Part shown: positions 1 through 9,939 of the stretch, in pieces
How the letters are laid out: each line of letters starts with the position of its first letter
How positions within the stretch are numbered: position 1 is the first letter of the stretch
Origin: Saprospiraceae bacterium
Lineage (GTDB): Bacteria > Bacteroidota > Bacteroidia > Chitinophagales > Saprospiraceae
Direction of reading: 5' to 3'
DNA: 33,815 nucleotides
Assembly (NCBI GenBank): GCA_019634045.1
Contig: JAHQWA010000178.1
Coordinates: 1 to 33,815 of the forward strand
The notes under the pieces: generated by a model
Told to the model about the DNA's origin: nothing
Seen by the model: only the letters and a program-made list of their open reading frames with translations
The model's database searches: none
Translations under genes and position numbers: made by a program

Positions 1-746
1 ATATTCATAACCACCTTATAGTCATATTCTACCCCAGCTTGCTGCCGGACATGGTACTCCTTCCACTTGCTATTTAGGTCATTCACACTCATTCTGGTCA
101 TCTCTCTTTCAAACCCAATTGGTAATACAACTGGGGCATTATTGATCATCTCAAATAAGACATAGGAAGTACCCAGATCATGAGCCAGATCCATCAACTG
201 CCCTTTGTCTTTATAGCTCTTATAGTACCTTCCGATCTTTTCCAATTGGTCATACGCTCGTCGAGCAGCCATTCGGTCTCCCTCTTGAGCCTGCTTCAAG
301 TGGCTTCGGGCATCTGCATACAGAAACGCTGCTGCTTTTTCGCGAGACTCTCGCTCCAAACCTTCAATCTTCACGAAGCGGAAATTAGCTTTGATTCCAT
401 CTTTATCAATCAAAGGAAGTAAGGGCATGATTTTGTCCTGGCGATTTTTAATCCTCTTATATATGGCATTGATCTTTCCCCAATTTTCTGGTTGCCCCTC
501 TCGCTTCAAGTTATCCGCCATATCCATGTCACGGGCTGTAATTTTAGCAAATGCTTCTTCCAGTGCCTGCACATACTTTACTTTCTTTTGCTTCTTTCCT
601 GCTAAACGTTTCAGCGCTATTTCAATGGCTTGATCATAGTTGCCGGTCTCAACCATTTTCATGGGGGAAGCACAAGCACCTAAGATTAAAGCACAAAGGA
701 TCGCCATGATCGTCGGTCTACTGCTGAAATTAGGTAACTGTCTCAT
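1..746 (-). CDS. Partial lipoprotein / TPR-like hypothetical protein (C-terminus beyond window start)
   Basis: Reverse-strand frame is open from ATG at 746 to the window edge: MRQLPNFSSRPTIMAILCALILGACASPMKMVETGNYDQAIEIALKRLAGKKQ... with a lipobox-like LGAC. Missing from the ORF track because it runs off the edge. Confidence 0.8.
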   Translation of the reverse strand, partial: MRQLPNFSSRPTIMAILCALILGACASPMKMVETGNYDQAIEIALKRLAGKKQKKVKYVQALEEAFAKITARDMDMADNLKREGQPENWGKINAIYKRIKNRQDKIMPLLPLIDKDGIKANFRFVKIEGLERESREKAAAFLYADARSHLKQAQEGDRMAARRAYDQLEKIGRYYKSYKDKGQLMDLAHDLGTSYVLFEMINNAPVVLPIGFEREMTRMSVNDLNSKWKEYHVRQQAGVEYDYKVVMN

Positions 747-1096
747 ACGCTTTTCTTTAAATGGGTTATAGTGGTCGGTTCGTCTTATATGCAAGATGTT
801 CGATTTAATCCCCATTTGTCACTAATGAATCGTTAAAGAGATTCGCTATTTGGTTAAATACTCCTAAAGAATTTTAAGAAAATGTTACAAAGAGAATAAT
901 TCAGCTTAGTTGTAGTGCAGCCTCTCGGTACTGAAGGGTATCTATAAGCGCGGAAAGCCCTGGAAACAAAAAGGATATACCGGAACTTCATTATTTCCGA
1001 TAAAAACCAAGATTTATCGTAAAAACTTAGCAGATTTAGTCCTTTTTACTAATTTGTTAGTGTTAAGAAGTTATTGATCAACCCAAAATATAAATT

Positions 1097-2050
1097 ATGG
1101 AAGCAGGAATGATCATTCCTTTTGTAATACTCGCGCTCATTGCTCTTTCGGGTATATTCACGGTTAAGCAACAAACCATTGCGATTTTAGAAAGACTTGG
1201 TAAGTTTCATAGCATTAAAGGCCCAGGGCTACAGTTTAAGATTCCCTTGATCGACCGAGTAGCTGGCAAAGTCAGCATAAAGGTGAATCAATTGGATGTA
1301 TTGGTTGAAACCAAGACGAAGGACAATGTATTTGTAAAACTAAAAGTTTCGGTCCAGTTTAAGGTACTGCAGAATGCGGTGTATGATGCATTTTACAAGC
1401 TGGAAAACCCGTACGAGCAAATCACTTCCTATGTCTTTGATACAGTTAGAGCTGAAGTACCAAAGATCAAATTGGATGATGTTTTTGAACGCAAAGATGA
1501 TATTGCAAATGCGGTAAGGCGTGAAATGGAAGAAGCTATGACAGAATATGGTTATGGCATCGTCAAAGCGCTGGTTACAGATATTGATCCAGATCATGAG
1601 GTGAAAATCTCCATGAACCGTATCAATGCTGCTGAGCGGGAAAAGTTAGCAGCTGAATTTGAAGCGGAAGCCGATCGCATTCGAATCGTGGCCAAGGCTC
1701 GTGCCGAAGCAGAAAGTAAGCGCCTGCAGGGACAAGGTATCGCCGATCAGCGTCGTGAGATTGCTAAAGGCTTAGAGGAGTCTGTAGAGGTACTGAACAA
1801 AGTAGGAATCAATTCTCAAGAAGCCTCCGCTCTAATCGTTGTAACACAGCATTACGACACCTTGCAATCGATGGGTGAAAATGCAAATAGTAATTTAATC
1901 TTGTTGCCAAATAGTCCTTCTTCGGGAAGTGATATGCTTTCCCAGATGGTGACCTCCTTTGCTGCTTCTCAGCAAATTGGTGAGGCCATGAAGGATCGCA
2001 ATTTAGAATTAAAGGAAAAGGAGAAGATTGAACTCCCTCCGAAGAGATAA
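1097..2050 (+). CDS. SPFH/band-7 domain protein (stomatin/prohibitin-like)
   Basis: N-terminal TM helix, then TVKQQTIAILERLGKFHSIKGPGLQFKIPLIDRVAGKVSIKVNQLDV..., AEREKLAAEFEAEADRIRIVAKARAEAESKRLQGQGIADQRREI typical of the family. Confidence 0.93.
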   Translation: MEAGMIIPFVILALIALSGIFTVKQQTIAILERLGKFHSIKGPGLQFKIPLIDRVAGKVSIKVNQLDVLVETKTKDNVFVKLKVSVQFKVLQNAVYDAFYKLENPYEQITSYVFDTVRAEVPKIKLDDVFERKDDIANAVRREMEEAMTEYGYGIVKALVTDIDPDHEVKISMNRINAAEREKLAAEFEAEADRIRIVAKARAEAESKRLQGQGIADQRREIAKGLEESVEVLNKVGINSQEASALIVVTQHYDTLQSMGENANSNLILLPNSPSSGSDMLSQMVTSFAASQQIGEAMKDRNLELKEKEKIELPPKR

Positions 2051-2099
2051 ATGATGATGAACAATCATCAGAAGACCTTATTTTTTCTGAATTGAATGT

Positions 2100-2137
2100 A
2101 AAAGTCAAACCTGCTAGCGGGTTTGGCTTTTCTTTTT
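2100..2137. terminator. Hairpin terminator between convergent genes
   Basis: AAAAGTCAAACC (2100-2111) pairs with GGTTTGGCTTTT (2120-2131) with one G-U; T-rich tail (CTTTTT) on the + strand. Overlaps the 3' end of the minus-strand OMP gene. Confidence 0.75.
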
Positions 2138-2752
2138 GCTTGGGCGAGTTAGGGGGATGATCAAACCGAAATCAAAGTACAGTGATTCTAGATAGAATAC
2201 GCTTTCCTGCTTTTTATTCAGATTCTCAAAGCCTTGATAATATCGAACATCCACAAAAATTTTCTGCTTTTTTCTAATCCTTTTCTCCAATCCCAGGCCA
2301 ACAGTCCCACCCCAATCCCAGGTCTTGACCTCATAGGAAGACAGGGGAATGCGGATTCTCTTATATATCCCGTCCTCTCCCTCATAGACCGCTATCGCCC
2401 CGCCAAACATACTCGCGGAAGGGCCAGCCAATAGATATATGGCCAAATCCGAAAACTCTAATTTTACTTTAGCTAAGACCGATGCTGAGAACACATCGAT
2501 GGCGCCATAGCCAAGCCCGGGCGGTTCCTCAAAGAGTCGATCGACTAAGCTGGAATGTCCTTTCTGTAGATAAGAAAATTCTGGTTGGAGGGTCAACCAT
2601 GGTTTGAGTTCCTCTTCGTAAAAAGCTGCAAGTCGGAGACTCGTTATTGGATCGACACTCGCCCCACCACTTAATCCAAAATGTTGAGTGAAAGCAGAGT
2701 TGACGGAGAACAAAAGAAAGAGTAGTATACCACAAATGCCTATACCTTTCAT
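2114..2752 (-). CDS. Outer membrane beta-barrel protein (PorT-like)
   Basis: Signal peptide (MKGIGICGILLFLLFSVNSAFTQ) then HFGLSGGASVDPITSLRLAAFYEEELKPWLTLQPEFSYLQKG... barrel-like alternation. Confidence 0.75.
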   Translation of the reverse strand: MKGIGICGILLFLLFSVNSAFTQHFGLSGGASVDPITSLRLAAFYEEELKPWLTLQPEFSYLQKGHSSLVDRLFEEPPGLGYGAIDVFSASVLAKVKLEFSDLAIYLLAGPSASMFGGAIAVYEGEDGIYKRIRIPLSSYEVKTWDWGGTVGLGLEKRIRKKQKIFVDVRYYQGFENLNKKQESVFYLESLYFDFGLIIPLTRPSKKKSQTR

Positions 2753-2855
2753 GGGATGCCAAGATGTTAAGGTGCTCTATTTAGTTAGAACGGCAAGTCA
2801 TGGTCTGTATTTTGGAAGTAGATAATTTTATCATTTTTAGCCCAACAGAAGACAG

Positions 2856-5800
2856 TTAGCGAATCAAAGTCACATTTCCCTTAGTTATATATTCTTCTCC
2901 GTCAAAACAAGCTACCCTTACATAGTAAGCGTAGACATCAGGTGCCAAAGCTTTCCCTCTAAAGGTCCCATCCCAACCATCTCCTTTTTGACTAGATTCA
3001 AAAACCTTCTCTCCCCAACGATCATAGATGATCAATTCCAATTCATCTATCGGATCACCGAAAACTCTAAATTCATCGTTACGACCATCACCGTTAGGTG
3101 TAAAGGCGTTGGGCACGTAAATAAATGGTGGAAGACAGGCCGGGTTGAAAACCACTATCGTAATAAAGGCCTCATTCAGGCATCCGTTTTGATCTCGGAT
3201 ATTCAATCGGTAAGTCGTAGTTTCGGAAGGGCTCGCCATCGGATCTGAGACATCTAGTACATCTAAGGAGGGATCAGCTTCCCACTGATAAATATAACCT
3301 TCATTTTCTGTAGCCATCAACTGTGCACTCTCCCCTTCCCGGACGGTATCTCGATCCGATGTGATATCCAAAGGAGGGATAAAATTAAATATACTGACTA
3401 CTAAGGAGGTGTCAAGATTACAACCTGCAGCATTATTGATGCTTACCTCATATCTACTGTCCTCTGATGGACTCACTAAAATGGAAGCCGTATTTGCAGG
3501 ACCTATAATCCGCTCGACGGGACTCCAGCTAATCATCAAGCCCTCTTGCCCCAAAGCATCAACAAATAGCTCGGCGGTATCTCCAATACAGACAGTCTCC
3601 TCCCCTCCCAAATTCACTCTGATGGCTTGACCATCAATGAAAATCTCATCCTCTACCACACATCCTAGTTCATCCTCCAATCGCAGATAATAGGTCTGTC
3701 CACCAACTGGTTCTACCGTCAGGTTGGCGCTTGTTCCTATTAAACTTTGGAATAGTGAGTCCGTAGCCCAGCTAATCCGCAAGTCTGACGCCGCATCTAC
3801 TGCAAGATCAAAAGTTTCCTCACACAAGATTTGATCTTCAGGAAGTTCGTATTCAAGAGGTTCACTTACTGCGACAAAGACCTCTTGCTCTAACTGACAA
3901 ATAGCGTCTGGTGTATTGATCAAAACCGAATAAGAGGTAGAAACCAAAGGTCCCGCCAAAGGATTGAATGAGGCTGGATTATCTAGTCCCTCCTTAGGTA
4001 TCCAGTTATATACTAAATCAGGATCTCCTTGTGGGTTTAATCCAATTGAGTCACCAAAGCAAAGCTGCAAAGAATCAAGTATCAGAGCTTCGATAAGCGG
4101 CACAGAAATATCTTGCATTAGGCTATCTAAACATCCATCGGAAGATTCCAATATCAAAGTAGACTGAATAATTTGAGCTCTATCAAAGGTTAAATCCACC
4201 ACCTCTCCCCCACTAATCAAAGTATCAGGGAATCGCCATTCCCAATCGATGATGCTACTTTGTGTATTGGTTGAAGTATTTTGAAACCGGATAGTTGTGC
4301 TATCTCCACAAGATTGAATTTCCCAGTTGAAGTCCGGGACTATCTGTGGATCTTCCAATACAATATCTTGTGTAAAGGTATCCAGACAGGCCTCATTTCC
4401 TTCGACCAAAATAGTCACCGGATATATACCGCTAGCCTCATATTGGTGACTTACTGGTATGCCTTCCGCTGTTGCATTTGGATTCATTGGGTCCCCAAAA
4501 TCCCATCGGTAAAAGATCGCGTTGGGGCTTTCCGATTGGAACTGTACATTATAATCACTACAAGCTGTCACCGTAAAAAAATTAGCATCTACGCCGGTAT
4601 CTATTGTTCGGATTTCAATGGTCTCTTGAGCTTCACAACCAAACTGGTTCTGAACCATAACCGTAACGGGAATAAGGCCACCTCTATCTGCTAACACTGA
4701 AGCCATTAGGCCATCTATATTCAGGATTATAGGATCACTATCCCATTCAATTTGTAGTTGATCATCCAAGTCTTCATTTATAAATTCTATCTCAACTGTA
4801 TCTCCTAGGCAGGCTATCTCCGTATCCAATCCTTCTATATCTACTGCATTCCCTGAAACTGAAATCGTATCAAGCAGTTGACACCCAAGCTGGTTTTCCA
4901 CCTTTAAGTAATACGAAGTCAGACCGATAGGTTCCAGCTCAGCAGTAGAATCAGTGCTAAGCAGCTCTGAAAAATCAGGAGTCTCCGACCATTGGTAGCT
5001 CAATTCTTCCTCGGAAGTTATAGATAGTAGAACCTGTTTTTCGCAGATGATGGTATCTGGTGGGAAATCGGCCTGGACTCTATCTATTGCAACCAATACG
5101 CTATCTTGGTAAAAGCATTGATTTTGATTTGAAATAGATAGCTGATACAGAGTCGTGCTGTCTGGAGTAGCTTGTGGATTTGAAAGATTTGGATTATCTA
5201 AGCCCTCGCTTGGAGACCATTCAAGCTGATAGTTTTGAAATTCTATACTCCCTATTCTGATCGTTTCACCTCGACATATCTGTAATGTGTCGCTGAGATT
5301 CGGCACTTGGATAGCGTTGGAAACAATAGTTTTCTCCAGTTCGCTGACACAACCATTAGCCGCGGTGACCTCTAGTCTCACCGTAACTTCACCGTCAATA
5401 GTCGTAAATAAATCGGGAGATTGCCCTTGGAAGATTCGGCCCTCCGGAAGAATTTCCCAGGTCCACTGTAAGGGCATGCCATCAGGATCCACACTATTTT
5501 CATCTACATGCAAAAACAGGGTATCTGAACACTGGTCAATTTCTAAATCAAAATTAGGCAACAGAGAATTGTCATTTAAGCGTAGCTCTCTCATAAAAGT
5601 ATCTCGACAAGATTCCTCAGGTTCTGCAATCAGGATGACTTGGTACAAGCCTGTGTCAGGAAAAGTGAAAGTCGGATTAACCTCCGTACTTGTACTTAAA
5701 GTTGCTCCTCTTTCCAGAAACAGCCACTGAAAGTTGTTTGCCCCGTCGCTTGTGTTTTCAAACTCCACCGTAAGATCATCACATTGAATATCCGGAGCAA

Positions 5801-6707
5801 AAAAGGAGGAGACGGACTGCCCGCAGATTCCCACATTGTATTGGAAGTCCCTCCTTGTGGTGGAAATTAACTTTCCATCTCGATACTCTTCAATGCAAAT
5901 GCCTACTACAAACTGGCCAATGGTATTAGGCAAGCCGGTAAGAAGTCCAGTTTCTGGATTGATTTGCAGAGGCTCACCTCCGGGAGCACCGTTCAACATA
6001 TTGTCTACGTTGTATGGAGGATCAATCCAGCTTATGGGTTGATACGGGGGAGGGTTGGGGGGCTGAGGCTGAGGAATAGTCTGGTTGGCACCTTGCAATG
6101 GCGTACAAAGTCGGTATACGATGGAATCTCCATCCAAATCAATAGCCGATTGATCAAAGGAAATCGGCTGATCCACGCAAATATATAAGGGGGGCCATTC
6201 TTGAAATTTTGGGTTGCTATTACACTCCAGTAGTGCTTGTTCCGAGATAGTGACCCCATAGGTAGCACCAGTAGCCAATGGTTCAACGATATTGACGATA
6301 GTCTGATTTCGGCAACAGCGTTGATAAGCCAATTGATAACCCCCAATAATGGGAGGTAATGTTATTGTAGTACGATAGGTTGTCGTGTGAACACATACGT
6401 TGGGAGGTACGACAAAACACTCTCCACTCAACACAGGATTCAAGGTGTCATTATTCATTAATGGCACCAAGACCTCTTGGAGCAGCTGATTTTCTCTATC
6501 GAAAATACCGATCGAAGCAGGGTTGTCAAACCAAGCATTAGGATCCCCATTAAAGCAATCTCTAAATATGGTCAAGGTGATTTCATACTGATCATCGCCT
6601 AGACAAGTGTAGTTCATTTCACCGCCTACAATATGAGTAGCCTTCAGCACGGAAGGAAGAAGTACAAAGGTAAGGGCTAGGCAAATCAGATTAAAAATTC
6701 GCTGCAT
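2856..6707 (-). CDS. Large secreted PKD/Ig-like multidomain protein with gliding-motility-associated C-terminal (T9SS type B) sorting domain
   Basis: Signal peptide; PKD-like motifs (FYRWDFGDP, WEWRFPDTL); C-terminus PPFIYVPNAFTPNGDGRNDEFRVFG...LIIYDRWGEKVFESSQKGDGWDGTFRGKALAPDVYAYYVRV typical of the gliding-motility C-terminal domain. Confidence 0.93.
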   Translation of the reverse strand: MQRIFNLICLALTFVLLPSVLKATHIVGGEMNYTCLGDDQYEITLTIFRDCFNGDPNAWFDNPASIGIFDRENQLLQEVLVPLMNNDTLNPVLSGECFVVPPNVCVHTTTYRTTITLPPIIGGYQLAYQRCCRNQTIVNIVEPLATGATYGVTISEQALLECNSNPKFQEWPPLYICVDQPISFDQSAIDLDGDSIVYRLCTPLQGANQTIPQPQPPNPPPYQPISWIDPPYNVDNMLNGAPGGEPLQINPETGLLTGLPNTIGQFVVGICIEEYRDGKLISTTRRDFQYNVGICGQSVSSFFAPDIQCDDLTVEFENTSDGANNFQWLFLERGATLSTSTEVNPTFTFPDTGLYQVILIAEPEESCRDTFMRELRLNDNSLLPNFDLEIDQCSDTLFLHVDENSVDPDGMPLQWTWEILPEGRIFQGQSPDLFTTIDGEVTVRLEVTAANGCVSELEKTIVSNAIQVPNLSDTLQICRGETIRIGSIEFQNYQLEWSPSEGLDNPNLSNPQATPDSTTLYQLSISNQNQCFYQDSVLVAIDRVQADFPPDTIICEKQVLLSITSEEELSYQWSETPDFSELLSTDSTAELEPIGLTSYYLKVENQLGCQLLDTISVSGNAVDIEGLDTEIACLGDTVEIEFINEDLDDQLQIEWDSDPIILNIDGLMASVLADRGGLIPVTVMVQNQFGCEAQETIEIRTIDTGVDANFFTVTACSDYNVQFQSESPNAIFYRWDFGDPMNPNATAEGIPVSHQYEASGIYPVTILVEGNEACLDTFTQDIVLEDPQIVPDFNWEIQSCGDSTTIRFQNTSTNTQSSIIDWEWRFPDTLISGGEVVDLTFDRAQIIQSTLILESSDGCLDSLMQDISVPLIEALILDSLQLCFGDSIGLNPQGDPDLVYNWIPKEGLDNPASFNPLAGPLVSTSYSVLINTPDAICQLEQEVFVAVSEPLEYELPEDQILCEETFDLAVDAASDLRISWATDSLFQSLIGTSANLTVEPVGGQTYYLRLEDELGCVVEDEIFIDGQAIRVNLGGEETVCIGDTAELFVDALGQEGLMISWSPVERIIGPANTASILVSPSEDSRYEVSINNAAGCNLDTSLVVSIFNFIPPLDITSDRDTVREGESAQLMATENEGYIYQWEADPSLDVLDVSDPMASPSETTTYRLNIRDQNGCLNEAFITIVVFNPACLPPFIYVPNAFTPNGDGRNDEFRVFGDPIDELELIIYDRWGEKVFESSQKGDGWDGTFRGKALAPDVYAYYVRVACFDGEEYITKGNVTLIR

Positions 6708-6905
6708 AAGGTTGAGATACTGTTGGCAACACTATAATCACAGAAAACTCAATATATAATAACCTCATTATAAATCAAATTATTTCTCAATTTGCTAAGA
6801 TCCGCAGATCAGGTCTCACCATGCTTGCTCTTTTTCGGGACCTCCCATTTATTTTCTCCAGAACAAGATTGAGATATAGTATCTTTACCTTGAACATTTA
6901 ATTCT

Positions 6906-8411
6906 ATGAAGATTTTCTCTGCCGCTCAAATTCGACAATGGGACCAATTCACCATACAGAATGAGCCCATTTCCTCTTATGATCTCATGGAAAGGGCATC
7001 AACCAAATTCGTTGAGTGGTTCATTTCAAAATACCCTAATACGGATCAAGACATTTCAATCTTCTGCGGCAGCGGGAATAATGGCGGGGACGGATTTGCC
7101 GTCGCGCGTTTACTACACCAAGCCTTCTACCGAATTACTGTCTTTCAGTGTAAAATCGGGAAAGCTACTGAAGACTGCGAAAAAAATTATCAGCAGCTAA
7201 AGTCCCTACAGGCGGTTGAACTTCTATCCATACAAAAAGATGCCCCTCTACCAGAGCTCTCCAGTTCGGATTTAGTGATAGATGCCCTATTTGGCTCTGG
7301 CCTCAATCGTCCGATCAAGGGGTACTGGGCAAAACTAGTGGAACACATTAACCAGAGTTCTCGTAAAATTGTAGCGATTGATATCCCATCGGGGCTCTAC
7401 AGTGATCAATCTAGCTTAAATCAAGTAACAATAAAAGCTAAAGCTACGCTCAGTTTTGAAAGACCAAAACTGGCTTTTTTCTTCCCACAAAACTACGCTG
7501 CCATTGGGGAATGGGACCATACTTCGATCAGCTTGCATTCCATATTTGATCAGCAAACCGATAGTCAGTATCATTTAATCACTGAAGAATTAATCGGGAC
7601 CAAATTAAAGAGTAGAAAAAAGTTTGACCACAAGGGAACTCATGGCCATGCTTTATTGGTTGTAGGTAGTTATGGGAAGATTGGTGCAGGAGTTTTGGCG
7701 GCAAAAGCCTGTCTGCGAACGGGTGTGGGACTCCTAACTATCAATGTTCCTAAATGCGGTTATAGTATTCTACAAGGTCAGGTTCCGGAAGCCATGGTAA
7801 TAGCTGACCCAGAGGAGGAATTTTGGTCAAAGGCACCAGGAATTGATGGATATAAAGCGGTGGGTATCGGATGTGGCCTGGGTCAAGCTAGTTCATCAGC
7901 AGAAGCACTAAGGCAGTTGCTTGGATCTGCTACAAGACCTCTCGTCCTAGACGCTGATGCTTTAAACATAATTAGTCAAAACCCCAGTTGGTTAGATGAG
8001 ATTCCAAAGAATAGCATCCTCACCCCTCACCCAAAAGAATTTCAACGTCTCTTTGGAGCGATAAAGGATGATTTTGCTCGTCTAGATTTGCTTCGTACTA
8101 AGGCACGGGAGTATCAATTCATCATACTTTTGAAAGGGGCTCATACGGTTGTCGCCTTACCGGACGGGCACTGCTATTTTAACAATACCGGGAATCCAGG
8201 AATGGCAACAGGAGGTAGTGGTGATGTATTAACGGGAATCATTACCAGTTTGCTGGCACAAGGATATGCACCGGCGGATGCTACTGTGGTAGGTGTATTT
8301 CTTCATGGTAGTGCTGGTGATCTTGCCGCACAAGATATCAGTGAAAACGCATTGTTACCAAGTGACCTAATCAACTATATTGGAAAAGTATTTTTAAGCT
8401 TAAAGAAATAG
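6906..8411 (+). CDS. nnrD: Bifunctional NAD(P)H-hydrate epimerase / ADP-dependent NAD(P)H-hydrate dehydratase
   Basis: N-terminal YjeF domain (CGSGNNGGDGFAVARLL, AIDIPSGL) and C-terminal kinase-like domain (KGTHGHALLVVGSYGKIGAGVLAAKACLRTGVGLLT, TGNPGMATGGSGDVLTGIIT). Confidence 0.95.
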   Translation: MKIFSAAQIRQWDQFTIQNEPISSYDLMERASTKFVEWFISKYPNTDQDISIFCGSGNNGGDGFAVARLLHQAFYRITVFQCKIGKATEDCEKNYQQLKSLQAVELLSIQKDAPLPELSSSDLVIDALFGSGLNRPIKGYWAKLVEHINQSSRKIVAIDIPSGLYSDQSSLNQVTIKAKATLSFERPKLAFFFPQNYAAIGEWDHTSISLHSIFDQQTDSQYHLITEELIGTKLKSRKKFDHKGTHGHALLVVGSYGKIGAGVLAAKACLRTGVGLLTINVPKCGYSILQGQVPEAMVIADPEEEFWSKAPGIDGYKAVGIGCGLGQASSSAEALRQLLGSATRPLVLDADALNIISQNPSWLDEIPKNSILTPHPKEFQRLFGAIKDDFARLDLLRTKAREYQFIILLKGAHTVVALPDGHCYFNNTGNPGMATGGSGDVLTGIITSLLAQGYAPADATVVGVFLHGSAGDLAAQDISENALLPSDLINYIGKVFLSLKK

Positions 8412-8413
8412 AA

Positions 8414-9103
8414 ATGAAAAAAATTGCAGTCTTGACAGGTGCAGGAGTTAGCCAAGAAAGTGGCATTAAAACGTTCAGAGATGCGGATGGATTATGGGAA
8501 GGACATGATGTAATGGAAGTAGCCTCTCCGCAAGGCTGGCAAAGAAACCCGAGTCTAGTCTTAGATTTCTACAATCAACGCCGCCGCCAACTGAAAGAGG
8601 TACAACCTAATCTAGCACATCTCAATTTAGCGGAACTAGAATCCAGATATTCCACCACCGTCATCACCCAAAATGTTGATGATCTACATGAGCGTGGCGG
8701 TAGTTCAAATATTATCCACCTTCATGGTGAACTGCTGAAATCAAGAGGTGTGAAATATCCGTTTGACATTTATGATCAGCCAGGTGACATCAATCTCGGA
8801 GATATGTGTCCACAAGGCAGTCAACTAAGGCCGCATATAGTCTGGTTTGGAGAGGCCGTCCCGATGTTAGAACGAGCTGTCCCTGTCGTGGCCAGTGCAG
8901 ATATAGTGATAATCATCGGCACCTCCATGCAGGTCTACCCCGCTGCGGGGCTAGTAGGCTTAGCTCAGGATCATGCCGAGATATTCTATATCGACCCCCG
9001 CCCCGCCATTAATCATGAATTGTCTTTAGCAAAGAATCTAGAGGTGATAGAGGCAAGAGCTACGGATGGGGTGAGGGAGTTAGTAGATCGATTACTTGGG
9101 TAA
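8414..9103 (+). CDS. Sir2-family NAD-dependent protein deacylase (class III-like sirtuin)
   Basis: AVLTGAGVSQESGIKTFRDADGLWEG, YSTTVITQNVDDLHERGGSSNIIHLHGE, PHIVWFGEAVP, IIIGTSMQVYPAAGL. Starts 2 nt after the nnrD stop. Confidence 0.93.
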   Translation: MKKIAVLTGAGVSQESGIKTFRDADGLWEGHDVMEVASPQGWQRNPSLVLDFYNQRRRQLKEVQPNLAHLNLAELESRYSTTVITQNVDDLHERGGSSNIIHLHGELLKSRGVKYPFDIYDQPGDINLGDMCPQGSQLRPHIVWFGEAVPMLERAVPVVASADIVIIIGTSMQVYPAAGLVGLAQDHAEIFYIDPRPAINHELSLAKNLEVIEARATDGVRELVDRLLG

Positions 9104-9114
9104 TCGATCTACTA
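9081..9114. repeat. 15-bp perfect inverted repeat spanning the sirtuin stop codon (possible intrinsic hairpin)
   Basis: TAGTAGATCGATTAC (9081-9095), loop TTGG, GTAATCGATCTACTA (9100-9114). No T-tract on either side. Confidence 0.75.
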
Positions 9115-9126
9115 GGGGTTGGAACT

Positions 9127-9864
9127 TTATTCTCCGGTCTTTTCAGTGCCAGGTAAGCGGTGGAAGAGGGAGATACCACCGAAACTGTACCAGTCCCTGT
9201 TTTTTGAGATACCCGCATGACTGATCCCATCTAAATAGTCCGTGAAAGCATAATGCATTCCGAACTCAAAAGCCACAACCCAAAGATCATTGATATCATA
9301 CTTAACTCCAAGGCCAGCAGCTACTGTGAATCTAGTCTTGAAGTAGCTTTCATTCTGGTCTCGTTCTATATTCTGCATAAATTGAGCTCCGACTGTTCTT
9401 GAAGAATCCACCTTGGGGTTCATAAAAACCAAGCCTGGTCCTAAAAATAGGAACGGTGAAAAGAAGGACTTAGATTGATTCAAAGAAAGATAATGCTGTT
9501 CCCCAAACGGCTCCCATTCAAGACGGAATGTCACCTCGGTGAAAGGGGTCTCAAAGCTTACTCCCCTCCGCATTCGATAATCATTACTAGAGTTAAAATC
9601 ATCACCAGTTAGTTGCCCAATTAGGATATTGCCGCGAATAGCCCAATTATAATTTAGTAGGTATCTGCCACCAATTCCAAAACTCAGGTTTCCTTCTTTA
9701 AATAATGGCAGATTACTTTCCACTAAATCTCCTTGATAATTTGCCAACCCCACAACAGCTCCAGCCTCCCAGCGATATTGTCCGGCCAATTGCCCGCTCA
9801 GAATCAGAGTAAAAAACAATAGGATGTAGTTCTTCTTCATTTTCGGATAGTTTTTAATGCACAA
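9127..9864 (-). CDS. DUF6089-like outer membrane beta-barrel protein
   Basis: Signal peptide, then YRWEAGAVVGLANYQGDLVESNLPLFKEGNLSFGIGGRYLLNYNWAIRGNILIGQLTG...; homologous to the N-terminal half of the next gene. Confidence 0.8.
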   Translation of the reverse strand: MCIKNYPKMKKNYILLFFTLILSGQLAGQYRWEAGAVVGLANYQGDLVESNLPLFKEGNLSFGIGGRYLLNYNWAIRGNILIGQLTGDDFNSSNDYRMRRGVSFETPFTEVTFRLEWEPFGEQHYLSLNQSKSFFSPFLFLGPGLVFMNPKVDSSRTVGAQFMQNIERDQNESYFKTRFTVAAGLGVKYDINDLWVVAFEFGMHYAFTDYLDGISHAGISKNRDWYSFGGISLFHRLPGTEKTGE

Positions 9865-9939
9865 AAGAAGTAATGGATTAAAGGCTGATTTGTTAAAGCG
9901 AGATGAAGCTAAAATTCACCTTTTGGAAGTATGGCCGTT

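Noticed and set aside
180-633. Plus-strand ORFs at 180..422 and 391..633
   Set aside because: Antisense to a continuous minus-strand lipoprotein frame (746 down to the window edge) with clear signal peptide; composition looks spurious.
2988-6346. Multiple ORFs within 2856..6707 (e.g. 4281..4694, 5287..5730, 6032..6346)
   Set aside because: Opposite-strand or shifted-frame shadows of the long T9SS protein; no recognisable domains.
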